Program-made: the position numbers and the translations under genes
Shown: positions 27,085 to 38,309 of the stretch, one piece after another
Numbering within the stretch: the first letter of the stretch is position 1
Layout: every line of letters begins with the position of its first letter
From: Cupriavidus sp. BIS7
Lineage (GTDB): Bacteria > Pseudomonadota > Gammaproteobacteria > Burkholderiales > Burkholderiaceae
Reading direction: 5' to 3'
DNA length: 64,000 nucleotides
Assembly (NCBI RefSeq): GCF_000292345.1
Contig: NZ_ALOU01000037.1
Coordinates: 1-64,000, forward strand
The notes under the pieces: generated by a model
The model's database searches: none
The model's input: only the letters and a program-made list of their open reading frames with translations
What the model was told of the DNA's origin: nothing

Positions 27085-28484
27085 ACCAGCAGCAACCGAT
27101 GACGAATCTGCAGCAAGCCGCCGGCTGGATTGCCGGCGCAAGTATTTCCGGAGATGCTACGCGCTCGTTTTCGCGCGTGCATACCGACAGCCGTACCGTC
27201 GAGCCCGGCGACCTGTTCGTCGCGCTCAAGGGCGAGCGTTTCGATGCCCACGATTTCCTGGCCGATGTGGTGGCGCGCGGCGCCGCTGCCGTCATGGTGA
27301 GCCGTGAAACCGGGCTTGATGTGCCGGCGCTGGTCGTGCCCGATACGCGCATCGGCCTTGGCGAGCTGGCCGCGGGCTGGCGCCGTGAGTTCACGCCGCC
27401 CACGGTGGCCGTGACCGGCAGCAATGGCAAGACCACGGTCAAGGAAATGATCGCGGCCATCTTTGCCGCAGCCGTGGGCGAAGGCGACCGCCTGGCGACG
27501 GGCGGCAACCTGAACAACGATATCGGCCTGCCGCTGACCGTGCTGCGCCTGCGCGCGCACCACAAGCTGGCCGTGCTCGAACTGGGCATGAATCATCCGG
27601 GCGAAACGGTCTATCTGGCCGGTATCGCCCAGCCGACCGTGGCCGTGATCACCAACGCACAGCGCGAGCACCAGGAGTTCATGGTCAGCGTGGAAGCAGT
27701 GGCGCATGAGCACGCAAGCGCGATCGCCGCGCTGCCGGCCAACGGCGTGGCCGTGTTCCCGGTGGATGCCGAAAGCGGCGGTGCGCATGCAGCCATCTGG
27801 CGCCAGGCCGCCGGCACGCGCGCCGTGCTGTCGTTCGGCACGGACGCATCGGCCGATGTGCGCGCCACGGTAACGCTCGATGACGGCGTGCAGGTGCTCG
27901 ACGTCACGGCGCCGGGCCGGCGCTTCACGCAGCGGCTGCAGCTTCTGGGCGCCCACAACGTGCGCAATGCGCTGGCCGCCACGGCGTGCGCGCTGGCTGC
28001 CGGTGTCGAGGTGGCGGCGATCCAGGCAGGCATTGCCGGCTTCACTGCCGTGAAGGGCCGCCTGCAGGTCAAGCACACACCGGCCGGCACGGTTGTCATC
28101 GACGACACGTACAACGCCAATCCGGATTCCATGCGCGCCGCGATCGACGTGCTGGCCGGGTTTGCAGCCCCGCGCCTGCTGGTGCTGGGCGACATGGGCG
28201 AAGTGGGCAACCAGGGTCCGGCGTTCCACGCCGAGATTGGCGCCTACGCGCGCGATCGCGGTATCGACGCGCTCTGGGCAACCGGTGAACTGGCACCGCA
28301 CGCGGTGCAGGCGTACGGCGCCGGCGCACGGCATTTCGCTCGCGCGGAAGAGCTGGCGCAGGCGCTGAGGGAAGACAAGGAGGGCACGGTGGCCAATGCA
28401 GCGGCCGTGCTGGTAAAGGGATCGCGCTTCATGCGCATGGAACGGATTGTCGATGCGCTTGTCGCATCACCTTCCGCTCATTAA
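27081..28484 (+). CDS. murF: UDP-MurNAc-tripeptide:D-Ala-D-Ala ligase MurF
   Basis: A 467-residue cytoplasmic Mur ligase that completes the pentapeptide precursor. The ATP-binding motif GSNGKTT is at 113-119, NLNNDIGLP and ELGMNHPGE follow, and TYNANPDSMRAA in the C-terminal domain is typical of MurF. Start overlaps murE (ATGA). The next gene mraY begins 15 bp downstream. Confidence 0.95.
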   Translation: MNQQQPMTNLQQAAGWIAGASISGDATRSFSRVHTDSRTVEPGDLFVALKGERFDAHDFLADVVARGAAAVMVSRETGLDVPALVVPDTRIGLGELAAGWRREFTPPTVAVTGSNGKTTVKEMIAAIFAAAVGEGDRLATGGNLNNDIGLPLTVLRLRAHHKLAVLELGMNHPGETVYLAGIAQPTVAVITNAQREHQEFMVSVEAVAHEHASAIAALPANGVAVFPVDAESGGAHAAIWRQAAGTRAVLSFGTDASADVRATVTLDDGVQVLDVTAPGRRFTQRLQLLGAHNVRNALAATACALAAGVEVAAIQAGIAGFTAVKGRLQVKHTPAGTVVIDDTYNANPDSMRAAIDVLAGFAAPRLLVLGDMGEVGNQGPAFHAEIGAYARDRGIDALWATGELAPHAVQAYGAGARHFARAEELAQALREDKEGTVANAAAVLVKGSRFMRMERIVDALVASPSAH

Positions 28485-28499
28485 CGAAACTGACGAACG

Positions 28500-29669
28500 A
28501 TGTTATTGGCACTGGCCCAGTGGCTGCAAAACGATTACAGCTTCCTGCGGGTCGTCAACTATCTGACTTTCCGCGCGGTGATGGCCAACCTCACCGCGCT
28601 TGTGATCGGCCTCGGTTTTGGGCCGTGGGTGATCCGCCGCCTGACCGAACTGAAGATTGGCCAGGCCGTGCGCACGATCGGCCCGCAGACTCACCTCGTG
28701 AAATCCGGCACGCCGACCATGGGCGGCGTGCTCGTGCTGATCTCGATCGCCATTTCCACGTTGCTCTGGTGCGACTGGGGCAACCGCTTCATCTGGGTGG
28801 TGCTGCTGGTGACGCTTGGCTATGGCGCAATCGGCTGGGTCGATGACTATCGCAAGGTCGTCTATCGCGACCCGCGCGGGATGTCCAGCCGCGAGAAGTT
28901 CTTCTGGCAGACGCTGATCGGACTGATCGCCGCCGTGTATCTGGCGTTCTCGGTGTCCGAGGCCAGCAACGTGCGCATCTGGAGCCTGTTCCTGGGCTGG
29001 ATCGAAGGCGGCATGTTCGCGGACGTGCCATACAAGATGAACCTGATCGTGCCCTTCTTCAAGGAAGTGAGCTACCCGCTCGGCGTGACTGGCTTCATCG
29101 TGCTGACGTATTTCGTGATCGTTGGCTCGAGCAACGCGGTGAACCTGACCGATGGCCTGGACGGCCTCGTGATCATGCCCGTGGTGCTGGTGGGCGGCGG
29201 CCTCGGCGTGTTCGCCTATGTGATGGGCAATGCGGTCTACAGCAAGTATCTGCTGTTCCCGCATATTCCCGGTGCGGGCGAGTTGCTGATCTTCTGTTCG
29301 GCGATGGCCGGCGCGGGTCTGGCGTTCCTCTGGTTCAATGCCCACCCGGCGCGCGTGTTCATGGGTGACGTCGGCGCGCTGGCGCTGGGCGGCGCGCTTG
29401 GCACGGTCGCGGTGATCGTGCGCCAGGAGATCGTGCTGTTCGTGATGGGCGGGATCTTCGTGGTGGAAACGCTGTCCGTGATGCTCCAGGTTTCGTGGTT
29501 CAAGTTCACGAAGCGCCGTTACGGCGAAGGCCGCCGGCTGTTCCGCATGGCGCCGCTGCACCACCACTTCGAGCTTGGCGGCTGGAAGGAAACGCAGGTC
29601 ACCGTGCGCTTCTGGATCATCACGATCTTGCTGGTACTGATCGGGCTGTCGTCGCTGAAGCTGCGGTAA
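28500..29669 (+). CDS. mraY: Phospho-MurNAc-pentapeptide translocase MraY
   Basis: A 389-residue inner-membrane enzyme with about ten membrane segments that moves phospho-MurNAc-pentapeptide to undecaprenyl phosphate, forming lipid I. The conserved blocks are KSGTPTMGG (about 64-72), GWVDDYRKV with the Asp pair, [26 protein letters not shown] and [12 protein letters not shown] with the HHH motif. Spacing of 15 bp to murF and 48 bp to murD. Confidence 0.96.
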   Translation: MLLALAQWLQNDYSFLRVVNYLTFRAVMANLTALVIGLGFGPWVIRRLTELKIGQAVRTIGPQTHLVKSGTPTMGGVLVLISIAISTLLWCDWGNRFIWVVLLVTLGYGAIGWVDDYRKVVYRDPRGMSSREKFFWQTLIGLIAAVYLAFSVSEASNVRIWSLFLGWIEGGMFADVPYKMNLIVPFFKEVSYPLGVTGFIVLTYFVIVGSSNAVNLTDGLDGLVIMPVVLVGGGLGVFAYVMGNAVYSKYLLFPHIPGAGELLIFCSAMAGAGLAFLWFNAHPARVFMGDVGALALGGALGTVAVIVRQEIVLFVMGGIFVVETLSVMLQVSWFKFTKRRYGEGRRLFRMAPLHHHFELGGWKETQVTVRFWIITILLVLIGLSSLKLR

Positions 29670-29717
29670 CCCGGACTGACATTCATAACCCACGGACTCT
29701 AAAGGCAGGAAATCGAA

Positions 29718-31229
29718 GTGTTTGGCGTGTTGCAAAAACCTCATGTGCTGGTACTTGGCCTCGGCGAATCGGGGCTGGCCATGGCACGCTGGTGCGGCCT
29801 GAACGGCTGCCGCGTGCGCGTGGCCGACACGCGCGAGGCGCCCGCCAACCTTGTATTCCTGCAGGCCGAGCTGACCTCGGCCCTGTTCGTGGGCGGCCGC
29901 TTCGCCGAAGGCCTGCTCGACGACATCGGCCTGGTGGCGATCAGCCCCGGCCTGTCGCCGCTGGAGCCAGATACCAGGGCACTGCTCGAAGCGGCCCAGG
30001 CGCGTGGCATCCCAGTCTGGGGCGAGATCGAACTGTTCGCCCAGGCGCTCGGCTACCTGGAAGCGACGTCGGGCTACGCACCGCGCGTACTGGCGATTAC
30101 CGGCACAAACGGCAAGACCACCACCACCGCGCTGACCGGCCGGCTGATCGAGCGCGCGGGCAAGACCGTGGCCGTGGCCGGCAATATCAGCCCGTCCGCG
30201 CTGGACAAGCTGTCGGCCTGCATCGCCAGCGCCACGCTGCCCGATGTCTGGGTGCTGGAACTGTCGAGCTTCCAGCTTGAATACACGTTCTCGCTTGCGC
30301 CGCATGCTGCCACCGTGCTCAATGTCACGCAGGATCACCTCGACTGGCACGGCAGCATGGAAGCCTATGCCGCCGCCAAGGCGCGCATCTTCGGCCCGGC
30401 CGACAAGGGTTGCCTGCAAGTGCTCAATCGTCAGGACCGGCTGACGATGGACATGGCCCGTGGCGGCGCACCGCTCGTGACCTTTGGCACCGACCTGCCG
30501 GAGACCGTTGGAAGTTATGGTGTCATGCGCGATGGCGGCATGCCATGGATCATCTTGGCTGAACCAGATACCGAGGCTGACGTCGAGCAGAAGCCCCGCC
30601 GCCGCAAGAAGGGCGAGGCGGCCGAGGAAGCCGTGCCGGTGCGCCACAAGCGCCTGATGCCGGCTGATGCGCTCCATATCCGCGGGATGCACAACGCCAC
30701 CAACGCCATGGCCGCGCTGGCGCTCTGCCGCGCGATCGACCTGCCGCTCAATGCACTGCTGCACGGCCTGCGCGAGTATCGCGGCGAGCCGCACCGCGTG
30801 GAATGGGTGGCGACGATCGACGAAGTCGAGTATTTCGACGACAGCAAGGGCACCAATGTGGGCGCCACCGTCGCCGCGCTGAACGGACTGGACAAGCACG
30901 TGGTGCTGATCGCGGGCGGCGAAGGCAAGGGGCAGGATTTCTCGCCGCTGGCCACGCCGGTGGCGCAGTACGCGCGTGCCGTGGTGCTGATCGGCAAGGA
31001 CGCCGGCGCGCTGCGCGCGGCGCTGGAGAGCACCGGCAAGCCGCTGGTTGACGCCGGGTCGCTGGAAGAAGCGGTGGAGAAATCGGCCAGCCTGGCCGAG
31101 GCGGGCGATGTGGTGCTGCTGTCGCCGGCCTGCGCCAGCCTCGACATGTTCCGCAACTATGTCCACCGGGCGCAGGTGTTCCGCAGCGCGGTGGAAGAAC
31201 TGGCCCTGTCCCGGGGGATCATGCCATGA
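29718..31229 (+). CDS. murD: UDP-MurNAc-L-Ala:D-Glu ligase MurD
   Basis: A 503-residue cytoplasmic Mur ligase adding D-glutamate. It starts with GTG, with AGGCAGGA about 8 nt upstream. [14 protein letters not shown] opens the N-terminal Rossmann fold, the ATP motif is GTNGKTTTT (129-137) and the C-terminal [12 protein letters not shown] is standard. It is about 65 residues longer than E. coli MurD: part of the excess is a basic insertion near 287-313 (KPRRRKKGE then a Glu/Ala stretch) between the central and C-terminal domains. The stop overlaps ftsW (ATGA). Confidence 0.95.
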   Translation: MFGVLQKPHVLVLGLGESGLAMARWCGLNGCRVRVADTREAPANLVFLQAELTSALFVGGRFAEGLLDDIGLVAISPGLSPLEPDTRALLEAAQARGIPVWGEIELFAQALGYLEATSGYAPRVLAITGTNGKTTTTALTGRLIERAGKTVAVAGNISPSALDKLSACIASATLPDVWVLELSSFQLEYTFSLAPHAATVLNVTQDHLDWHGSMEAYAAAKARIFGPADKGCLQVLNRQDRLTMDMARGGAPLVTFGTDLPETVGSYGVMRDGGMPWIILAEPDTEADVEQKPRRRKKGEAAEEAVPVRHKRLMPADALHIRGMHNATNAMAALALCRAIDLPLNALLHGLREYRGEPHRVEWVATIDEVEYFDDSKGTNVGATVAALNGLDKHVVLIAGGEGKGQDFSPLATPVAQYARAVVLIGKDAGALRAALESTGKPLVDAGSLEEAVEKSASLAEAGDVVLLSPACASLDMFRNYVHRAQVFRSAVEELALSRGIMP

Positions 31230-32467
31230 GCGACTCGCAGGTCAAGCGCAGCGGATTCATCGGCGCCACCATCGGCAATGCCTGGGGTGGCCTGCGTGAT
31301 GCGGTGTCCGGCGTCAAGCCGACCCGCTCCCGCATGATGGAGTACGACCAGCCCCTGCTGTGGGTGGCGATCGTACTGCTGACGTTCGGCCTGGTGATGG
31401 TCTACTCGGCATCGATCGCGCTGCCGGATTCGCCGCGCTACGCGAACTACCGCGAGGCGCATTTCCTGGTGCGTCACGCGTTCGGCCTGGTGATCGGCCT
31501 GTCGGCGGGGCTGGTTGCGTTCCAGATCCCGGTCAAGGTCTGGGATCGCTACGCACCGAAGCTGTTCATCGTCGCGCTGGTGCTGCTGGTGATCGTGCTG
31601 GTGCCGTTCGTCGGCAAGGGCGTGAACGGTGCGCGGCGCTGGATCCCGCTCGGCGTGATGAACTTCCAGCCGTCCGAACTGATGAAGCTTGCCGTGGTGC
31701 TGTACGCGGCCAACTACACGGTGCGCAAGCAGGAATGGATGCAGAACGTGTCCAAGGGCTTCCTGCCGATGGGTGTGGCCGTGGTGGTGGTCGGCATGCT
31801 CCTGCTGCTGGAACCGGACATGGGTGCGTTCCTCGTGGTCGCGGCCGTGGCGATGGGCATCCTGTTCCTCGGCGGCATCAACGGCAAGCTGTTCGCCGGC
31901 CTGGTGGGCGTGGCCGTGGGCGCGTTCGCGCTGCTGATCACGGCATCGCCATGGCGCCGCGAGCGGATCTTCGCGTACCTGAACCCGTGGGAAGAGAACA
32001 ATGCGCTCGGCAAGGCGTACCAGCTTACGCACTCGCTGATCGCATTCGGCCGTGGCGAATGGACCGGCGTTGGTCTGGGCGGCAGCATCGAGAAGCTGCA
32101 CTACCTGCCTGAAGCACATACCGACTTCATCCTGGCCGTGATCGGCGAGGAGTTCGGCTTTGTCGGCGTGCTGGTGATGATCGTCCTGTTCTACTGGCTC
32201 GTACGCCGCTGCTTCAACATCGGCCGCACCGCGCTGCAGCTTGACCGCACCTTCGCCGGCCTCGTCGCCAAGGGCATGGGTGTCTGGTTCGGCTGGCAGA
32301 CCTTCATCAACATGGGCGTGAACCTGGGCCTGCTGCCGACCAAGGGACTGACGCTGCCGCTGGTCAGCTATGGCGGCTCGGGCATCCTGATGAACTGCGT
32401 GGCGTTGGCCATCGTACTTCGGGTCGATTATGAAAACCGAGTGTTGATGCGCGGAGGGAAGGTATGA
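31226..32467 (+). CDS. ftsW: Lipid II polymerase FtsW
   Basis: A 413-residue SEDS-family glycosyltransferase with about ten membrane segments, acting with FtsI at the septum. Family blocks are [12 protein letters not shown] (first segment), [36 protein letters not shown] with the SEDS catalytic Asp region, and the final [21 protein letters not shown] overlaps join it to murD and murG, giving a tight polymerase/ligase block. Confidence 0.95.
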   Translation: MSDSQVKRSGFIGATIGNAWGGLRDAVSGVKPTRSRMMEYDQPLLWVAIVLLTFGLVMVYSASIALPDSPRYANYREAHFLVRHAFGLVIGLSAGLVAFQIPVKVWDRYAPKLFIVALVLLVIVLVPFVGKGVNGARRWIPLGVMNFQPSELMKLAVVLYAANYTVRKQEWMQNVSKGFLPMGVAVVVVGMLLLLEPDMGAFLVVAAVAMGILFLGGINGKLFAGLVGVAVGAFALLITASPWRRERIFAYLNPWEENNALGKAYQLTHSLIAFGRGEWTGVGLGGSIEKLHYLPEAHTDFILAVIGEEFGFVGVLVMIVLFYWLVRRCFNIGRTALQLDRTFAGLVAKGMGVWFGWQTFINMGVNLGLLPTKGLTLPLVSYGGSGILMNCVALAIVLRVDYENRVLMRGGKV

Positions 32468-33534
32468 CCGCACGCACGCTGCTCGTGATGGCTGGCGGCA
32501 CCGGGGGCCATGTGTTCCCGGGGCTGGCGGTCGCGCGTGCATTGCGCGACGAGGGCTGGCGCGTGGTCTGGCTGGGCAATCGCACGGGCATGGAAGCCAC
32601 GCTGGTGCCGAAGTACGACATCCCGATGGAGTACATCCAGTTCGGCGGACTGCGCGGCAAGGGCCTGGTTACCAAGTTCCTGCTGCCGCTGAACCTGCTG
32701 CGCGCGTTCTGGCAAAGCATCGGCGCGCTGCGCCGCGTAAAGCCGGACGTGGTGCTCGGCATGGGTGGCTACATCACGTTCCCGGCCGGGATGATGGCGT
32801 CGCTGCTCGGCCGTCCGCTGGTGCTGCACGAGCAGAACTCGATCGCCGGCCTGGCGAACAAGGTGCTGGCCAAGGTTGCGGATCGCGTGCTTTGCGCGTT
32901 CCCCAATGCGCTGCCGAACAGCGAATGGACAGGCAACCCGGTGCGCGCCGAGCTGGCGCACCTTCCCGCACCGGAATCGCGCTACGACCATCGCACCGGT
33001 CCGCTGCGCGTGCTCGTGGTGGGCGGCAGCCTTGGTGCGGCCGCGCTCAACGACGTGGTGCCCAAGGCGATCGCGCTGCTGCCGGAAGGCCAGCGCCCGG
33101 TCGTGCGGCACCAGGCGGGCGCAAAACAGATCGATACGCTGCGTGCGAACTACGCGGCGGCGGGCGTGGCCGGCGAGACCGTGCCATTCATCGACGACAT
33201 GGCGGCGGCTTATGCCGACGCAGACCTGGTCATCTGCCGCGCAGGCGCGATGACGGTTTCGGAAGTGGCTGCCGCAGGTGTGGCGGCGCTTTTCGTGCCG
33301 TTCCCGCACGCGGTGGACGACCACCAGACCACCAACGCGAAGTTCCTGTCGAAACAGGGCGCCGCGTTGCTGGTGCAACAGAACGAACTGACCGCGGAAG
33401 GTCTGGCAAGGACCATCGCCAGCCTGTCGCGGACGCAACTGAAGGACATGGCGCGCGCTGCGCGCGACCTGGCCAAACCGGAGGCAACCCGGCGCGTCGC
33501 CGAGATCTGCCGCCAGTTGGCGGGTAAAACGTGA
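32464..33534 (+). CDS. murG: UDP-GlcNAc transferase MurG
   Basis: A 356-residue membrane-associated GT28 glycosyltransferase that converts lipid I to lipid II. Gly-rich loops [16 protein letters not shown] (N-terminus) and [35 protein letters not shown] and the UDP-binding [15 protein letters not shown] stretch are all present. Start overlaps ftsW (ATGA) and murC begins 10 bp downstream. Confidence 0.96.
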   Translation: MTARTLLVMAGGTGGHVFPGLAVARALRDEGWRVVWLGNRTGMEATLVPKYDIPMEYIQFGGLRGKGLVTKFLLPLNLLRAFWQSIGALRRVKPDVVLGMGGYITFPAGMMASLLGRPLVLHEQNSIAGLANKVLAKVADRVLCAFPNALPNSEWTGNPVRAELAHLPAPESRYDHRTGPLRVLVVGGSLGAAALNDVVPKAIALLPEGQRPVVRHQAGAKQIDTLRANYAAAGVAGETVPFIDDMAAAYADADLVICRAGAMTVSEVAAAGVAALFVPFPHAVDDHQTTNAKFLSKQGAALLVQQNELTAEGLARTIASLSRTQLKDMARAARDLAKPEATRRVAEICRQLAGKT

Positions 33535-33544
33535 TACAGATTCA

Positions 33545-34960
33545 ATGAAGCATATAGTCAAGAACATCCACTTCGTAGGTATCGGCGGGGCCGGCATGAG
33601 CGGCATCGCCGAGGTCCTGCTGAACCTGGGCTACAAGGTCTCGGGTTCCGACGTGGGCAGCAACGCTGCCACGCGGCGCCTGGCTTCGCTCGGTGCGCGT
33701 GTGGCCCATGGCCATGACGCGGACAACGTCACGGGCGCCAACGCCGTGGTGGTATCCACCGCGGTCACCAACGACAACCCCGAGGTGCTGGCCGCCCGCG
33801 CGCGGCGCATCCCCGTGGTGCCGCGCGCCGTGATGCTGGCCGAGCTGATGCGCCTGAAGCAGGGCGTGGCCATCGCCGGCACGCACGGCAAGACCACCAC
33901 GACGAGCCTGGTGGCTTCGGTGCTGGCCGAAGGCGGGCTTGACCCGACCTTCGTGATCGGCGGCCGACTGAACTCGGCCGGCGCCAACGCGCGGCTGGGC
34001 ACGGGCGATTTCATCGTCGCGGAAGCCGACGAATCGGACGCGTCGTTCCTGAACCTGTTCCCGGTGATGGAGGTCATCACCAATATCGACGCCGACCACA
34101 TGGACACCTACGGGCACGACTTTGCCCGGCTCAAGCAGGCGTTCGTGGAGTTCACGCAGCGGCTGCCGTTCTACGGCATCGCCGTGCTTTGCGTCGACGA
34201 CCCGAACGTGCGCGAGATCCTGCCGTTCGTGTCCAAGCCGATCGTCCGCTACGGTTTTGCCGAGGATGCACAGATTCGCGCCGTCAACGCGCGCGCCGTC
34301 GACGGCCAGATGCACTTCACCGTGCTGCGCCAGCTCAACGGCCACGCCGAGCCGCCGCTCGACATCGTGCTGAACCTGCCGGGCATGCACAACGTGCAGA
34401 ACGCGCTGGCCGCTATCGCCATTGCCACCGAGCTGGAAGTGCCGGACGCCTCGATCGTCAAGGCGCTGCGCGAATTCCACGGCGTGGGCCGCCGATTCCA
34501 GCGCTATGGCGAGGTGGCAACGCCCGATGGCTCCGGCACGTTCACGCTGGTGGACGACTACGGCCACCACCCGGTGGAAATGGCCGCAACGCTGGCTGCC
34601 GCCCGTGGCGCGTTCCCCGATCGCCGTCTGGTGCTGGCCTTCCAGCCGCACCGCTTCACGCGGACGCGTGATTGCTTCGAGGATTTCGTCAAGGTGCTTG
34701 GCACCGTCGACGCGCTGCTGCTGGCCGAGGTGTATGCCGCCGGCGAAGCGCCGATCGTCGCGGCCGATGGCCGCGCGATGACGCGCGCGCTGCGCGTGGC
34801 GAACAAGGTTGAACCCGTTTTTGTCGAGCAGATCGAGGACATGCCCCAGGCCATCCTGAATGCCGTGCGGCCCGGCGATGTGGTCGTGACGATGGGCGCC
34901 GGCTCGATTGGCGGCGTGCCGGGACAACTGGTATCGCATCAACTGGGAGGCCAGCAATGA
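33545..34960 (+). CDS. murC: UDP-MurNAc:L-Ala ligase MurC
   Basis: A 471-residue cytoplasmic ligase adding L-alanine, the first peptide residue. [18 protein letters not shown] opens the Rossmann domain, the ATP motif is GTHGKTTTT (112-120), [12 protein letters not shown] and [10 protein letters not shown] are the usual MurC blocks, and the C-terminal [10 protein letters not shown] is present. The stop overlaps the ddl start (ATGA). Confidence 0.96.
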   Translation: MKHIVKNIHFVGIGGAGMSGIAEVLLNLGYKVSGSDVGSNAATRRLASLGARVAHGHDADNVTGANAVVVSTAVTNDNPEVLAARARRIPVVPRAVMLAELMRLKQGVAIAGTHGKTTTTSLVASVLAEGGLDPTFVIGGRLNSAGANARLGTGDFIVAEADESDASFLNLFPVMEVITNIDADHMDTYGHDFARLKQAFVEFTQRLPFYGIAVLCVDDPNVREILPFVSKPIVRYGFAEDAQIRAVNARAVDGQMHFTVLRQLNGHAEPPLDIVLNLPGMHNVQNALAAIAIATELEVPDASIVKALREFHGVGRRFQRYGEVATPDGSGTFTLVDDYGHHPVEMAATLAAARGAFPDRRLVLAFQPHRFTRTRDCFEDFVKVLGTVDALLLAEVYAAGEAPIVAADGRAMTRALRVANKVEPVFVEQIEDMPQAILNAVRPGDVVVTMGAGSIGGVPGQLVSHQLGGQQ

Positions 34961-35940
34961 GCTTCGTCGCCCATCCCAATATCGATCCGAAGTCGCTGGG
35001 CAAGGTTGGCGTACTGCTGGGCGGCAAGTCGGCCGAGCGCGAGATCTCGCTGATGTCCGGCAATGGCGTGCTGGCCGCGCTGAAGTCGCGTGGCGTCGAT
35101 GCCCATCCGTTCGATCCGGGTCTGCAGCCGATCGCGGAACTGGCTGCGGCCGGTTTCGACCGTGTCTTTATCGCGCTGCATGGCCGCTACGGCGAGGACG
35201 GCACGATGCAGGGCCTGCTCGAACAGCTTGGCGTGCCATACACCGGCAGCGGCGTGCTGGCGTCCGCGCTGGCCATGGACAAGCAGGCCACCAAGCGGCT
35301 GTGGATGACGCACGGCCTGCCCACGCCGCGCTTCGCGATGCTGCATGCGGACACCGATTTCAATGCCGTGGTGGCCGATCTGGGCCTGCCGCTGATCGTC
35401 AAGCCGGCGCGCGAGGGTTCGTCGATCGGCCTGACCAAGGTCACCGCCGCCGACCAGATGCGTGCTGCCTTCGAGAAGGCTGCGGGGCTCGATGCCGACG
35501 TGATCGCCGAAACGTTCATCGACGGCGCGGAGCTGACTTGCCCGGTCGTGGGCGAGGGCGCAGCGGCCGAAGCGCTGCCGGTCATCAAGATTGTTGCGCC
35601 TGAGTCGAACTACGACTATCAAAATAAATACTTTACTGACGTTACCCAATACCTGTGCCCGTCAACATTGCCCGAGGCGGTGGAGCGCGAAGTGCGTGCG
35701 CTGGCCGTCGAGGCGTTCCGCGTACTGGGCTGCCGAGGCTGGGCCCGCGCCGACGTGATGCTGACGCGCGACGGCAAGCCTTACCTGCTGGAAATGAACA
35801 CGTCCCCGGGCATGACCGGCCATTCGCTCGTGCCGATGGCGGCGCGTGCGCAGGGCATCAGCTACGAGGACTTCGCAATGCAGGTACTGGCGGCAGCCAC
35901 GCTGGACCTGCATCCGAACGAGCACTGGAAACCCGAGTAA
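34957..35940 (+). CDS. ddl: D-alanine-D-alanine ligase
   Basis: A 327-residue ATP-grasp ligase that makes D-Ala-D-Ala for Mur[19 protein letters not shown] is the standard N-terminal block. [17 protein letters not shown], the ATP-grasp [15 protein letters not shown] and the C-terminal [23 protein letters not shown] with the metal-binding Asn are present. Its position between murC and ftsQ matches ddlB in other dcw clusters. It overlaps murC (ATGA); ftsQ starts 31 bp after. Confidence 0.95.
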   Translation: MSFVAHPNIDPKSLGKVGVLLGGKSAEREISLMSGNGVLAALKSRGVDAHPFDPGLQPIAELAAAGFDRVFIALHGRYGEDGTMQGLLEQLGVPYTGSGVLASALAMDKQATKRLWMTHGLPTPRFAMLHADTDFNAVVADLGLPLIVKPAREGSSIGLTKVTAADQMRAAFEKAAGLDADVIAETFIDGAELTCPVVGEGAAAEALPVIKIVAPESNYDYQNKYFTDVTQYLCPSTLPEAVEREVRALAVEAFRVLGCRGWARADVMLTRDGKPYLLEMNTSPGMTGHSLVPMAARAQGISYEDFAMQVLAAATLDLHPNEHWKPE

Positions 35941-35971
35941 CCGAAGTACTTGACGCCTGACCTGACCAAAC

Positions 35972-36919
35972 ATGTGGCATAACGCGCGCCTGCTCAACCT
36001 GATCGCCTCAGCGTTCTACGCGCTGGTGGCGCTCTTGGCGCTCGGGGCTGGCCTGCTGTGGCTGGCCCAGCGGCCTGTGTTCGCCATCACGCATGTCGAG
36101 CTGACGTCGATGGACGGTGAGCCGCTGCGTCACGTGAACGCGCCCAGCGTGCGCGCCAACGCGCTGGGCAAGCTGGCAGGCAACTTCTTCACGCTTGACC
36201 TGAACACGGCGCGCCAGGCGTTCGAATCGGTGCCATGGGTGCGCCATGCGAGCGTGCGGCGCGAATGGCCGAACGGCCTGGCGGTGCAGGTAGAAGAGCA
36301 CGAAGCCCTTGGCACCTGGGGCACGGCGGACAGCGGCAGGCTCATCAATACCTATGGCGAGGTATTCGTGGCCAACACCGCCGAAGCCGAAGAGGATGCC
36401 CAGCTGCTGGCGCTTGACGGACCGCCGGACAGCGAGGAGGACGTGGTCGAGAAGCTCGAGATCATGCGCGAATGGTTCAAGCCGCTGAAGCTCGAACCGC
36501 TAGCCGTGGCGCTGTCGGGCCGCTATGCGTGGCGCGCCAAGCTGTCCAACGGCATGGTCGTCGAATTTGGCCGAGAGCAGACCGACGAGGACCGCGCCGC
36601 CATGGAAGCACGGGTCAAGCGCTTCGTGGCGTCGTGGCCGCAGGTGACGGAGCAGGTGGGCAAGCAGATCGAGTATGCCGACCTGCGCTATCCCAATGGC
36701 TTTGCGATCCGCGCGGCCAGCGTGCGCTTCCTGACCGATGCCCAGGCTGCTGCTGCAGCCAAGGCGGCGGCCAAGGCAGCCGCGCCAGCAACCGCCGTGG
36801 CAACCGGCCCGGCGACGGGTTCGGCAGCCGGCGCGGCAACCCCTCAGGCGGCTTCGGCCGGTAATACCAACAACAATCCGACGCGACTCAAGAGTAAGAA
36901 CGCGGAGAAAACTCGATGA
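35972..36919 (+). CDS. ftsQ: Cell division protein FtsQ
   Basis: A 315-residue bitopic divisome protein. One membrane segment (about 11-30) is followed by a POTRA domain, which opens with VFAITHVELTSMDG and includes GNFFTLDLNTARQAFESVPWVRHASVRREWPNGLAVQVEEHEALGTWG blocks of the FtsQ family. The C-terminus (about 255-300) is an alanine-rich, low-complexity tail that is likely disordered. It links FtsA/FtsZ-side signals to FtsLB and FtsWI. The stop overlaps ftsA by ATGA. Confidence 0.94.
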   Translation: MWHNARLLNLIASAFYALVALLALGAGLLWLAQRPVFAITHVELTSMDGEPLRHVNAPSVRANALGKLAGNFFTLDLNTARQAFESVPWVRHASVRREWPNGLAVQVEEHEALGTWGTADSGRLINTYGEVFVANTAEAEEDAQLLALDGPPDSEEDVVEKLEIMREWFKPLKLEPLAVALSGRYAWRAKLSNGMVVEFGREQTDEDRAAMEARVKRFVASWPQVTEQVGKQIEYADLRYPNGFAIRAASVRFLTDAQAAAAAKAAAKAAAPATAVATGPATGSAAGAATPQAASAGNTNNNPTRLKSKNAEKTR

Positions 36920-38148
36920 GCAAGGAATACAAGGACCTACTGGTCGGTCTCGATATCGGCACCTCGAAGGTGGCGGCCGTGGTGGCGGAACTGCGCCCCG
37001 ATGGCAGCTATGAGGTGATCGGGATGGGCCAGTCCGAGTCCAAGGGTTTGAAGAAGGGGGTCGTAGTCAACATCGAGGCCACCGTGCAGTCGATCCAGCG
37101 CGCGCTGGAAGAGGCCGAACTGATGGCCGACTGCAAGATCGCCGAGGTCTTTACCGGCATCGCCGGCAGCCATATCCGCAGCTTCAATTCCAGCGGCATG
37201 GTGGCGATCAAGGACAAGGAAGTCACCCAGACGGACGTGGCGCGCGTGATCGAAACCGCCAAGGCGGTCAACATCCCGACCGATCAGCAGATCCTGCACA
37301 TCCTGACCCAGGAATTCATCATCGACGGCCAGGAGGACGTGCGCGAGCCTATCGGCATGAGCGGCATCCGCCTGGAAGTGAAGGTGCATATCGTCACCGG
37401 CGCGGTCAGCGCGGCGCAGAACATCGTCAAGTGTGTGCGTCGCTGCGGCCTGGAGGTGCACGACCTGATCCTGCAGCCGCTGGCGTCAAGCCTGGCCGTG
37501 CTGACCGAGGACGAGAAGGAACTGGGCGTGGTGCTGGTCGATATCGGCGGCGGCACGACGGATATCGCCATCTTCAGCGAAGGCGCGATCCGCCATACGG
37601 CCGTGATTCCGATCGCCGGTGACCAGATCACCAACGACATCGCCATGGCGCTGCGCACGCCGACGCCTGACGCCGAAGACATCAAGATCCAGTACGGCAT
37701 TGCCAAGCAGGCGATCGCCGATCCGGAAGACATGATCGAGGTGCCCGGCGTGGGCGACCGCGGCACGCGGACGCTGAGCCGCCAGGCGCTGGCCGCGGTG
37801 ATCGAGCCACGCATCGAGGAACTCTATTCGCTGGTGCACCAGGTGGTGCGCGAGTCGGGCTATGAGGAACTGCTGTCGTCAGGCGTGGTGATCACCGGCG
37901 GCACGGCAATGATGCCGGGCATGGTGGAACTGGGCGAAGATATCTTCCTGAAGCCGGTGCGCGTTGGTGTGCCCGAGTATCGCGGCAACCTGCACGAGGT
38001 GGTGAAGAGCCCGCGCTACTCCACGGTGATGGGCCTCCTGCAGGAGGGTTGCGTGCAACGCATGCGTGGCCGAAAGGTTGCGGTGCAGAGCGGGTCCGTG
38101 AAGCAGGTGTGGGGACGTATGAAGGAATGGTTCGTCGGCAACTTCTGA
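36916..38148 (+). CDS. ftsA: Cell division protein FtsA
   Basis: A 410-residue actin-like ATPase that tethers FtsZ to the membrane. LLVGLDIGTSKVAAVVAEL is the phosphate 1 loop, VLVDIGGGTTDIAIF is phosphate 2, and VITGGTAMMPGM is the adenosine motif. The C-terminal amphipathic end (WGRMKEWFVGNF) is the membrane-binding helix. Start overlaps ftsQ. The 192-bp gap to ftsZ is by far the longest inside the cluster and likely has its own regulation. Confidence 0.96.
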   Translation: MSKEYKDLLVGLDIGTSKVAAVVAELRPDGSYEVIGMGQSESKGLKKGVVVNIEATVQSIQRALEEAELMADCKIAEVFTGIAGSHIRSFNSSGMVAIKDKEVTQTDVARVIETAKAVNIPTDQQILHILTQEFIIDGQEDVREPIGMSGIRLEVKVHIVTGAVSAAQNIVKCVRRCGLEVHDLILQPLASSLAVLTEDEKELGVVLVDIGGGTTDIAIFSEGAIRHTAVIPIAGDQITNDIAMALRTPTPDAEDIKIQYGIAKQAIADPEDMIEVPGVGDRGTRTLSRQALAAVIEPRIEELYSLVHQVVRESGYEELLSSGVVITGGTAMMPGMVELGEDIFLKPVRVGVPEYRGNLHEVVKSPRYSTVMGLLQEGCVQRMRGRKVAVQSGSVKQVWGRMKEWFVGNF

Positions 38149-38287
38149 CGAGCCTGACGGTCAGGATTTCTTCGACGTGACGCGCTGCCAGGCGTCAGCG
38201 AATTGGCAGATCGCACGTTGAGCAGTTTTGTTGCAGTGTTTTCCGGTTAGCGATTTTTTTTGACGGTTTCTTGTTCAGGAACCAAGG

Positions 38288-38309
38288 GCTGCGGCGGGGA
38301 GGCCGCAGC
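38288..38309 (+). other. Stem-loop in the ftsZ leader
   Basis: GCTGCGGC (38288-38295) and GCCGCAGC (38302-38309) form a perfect 8-bp stem with a 6-nt GGGGAG loop, 31 bp before the ftsZ ATG and 21 bp before its GGAGG site. It does not cover the ribosome site and has no T-tract, so it is not a plain terminator. It could shield the processed 5' end of the ftsZ mRNA or bind a regulator (inference). Confidence 0.4.

Noticed and set aside
28503..31166. An 887-codon open frame antisense to mraY and murD
   Set aside because: It spans two real genes and their gap, has no ribosome site or family motif, and fits the same antisense codon shadow.
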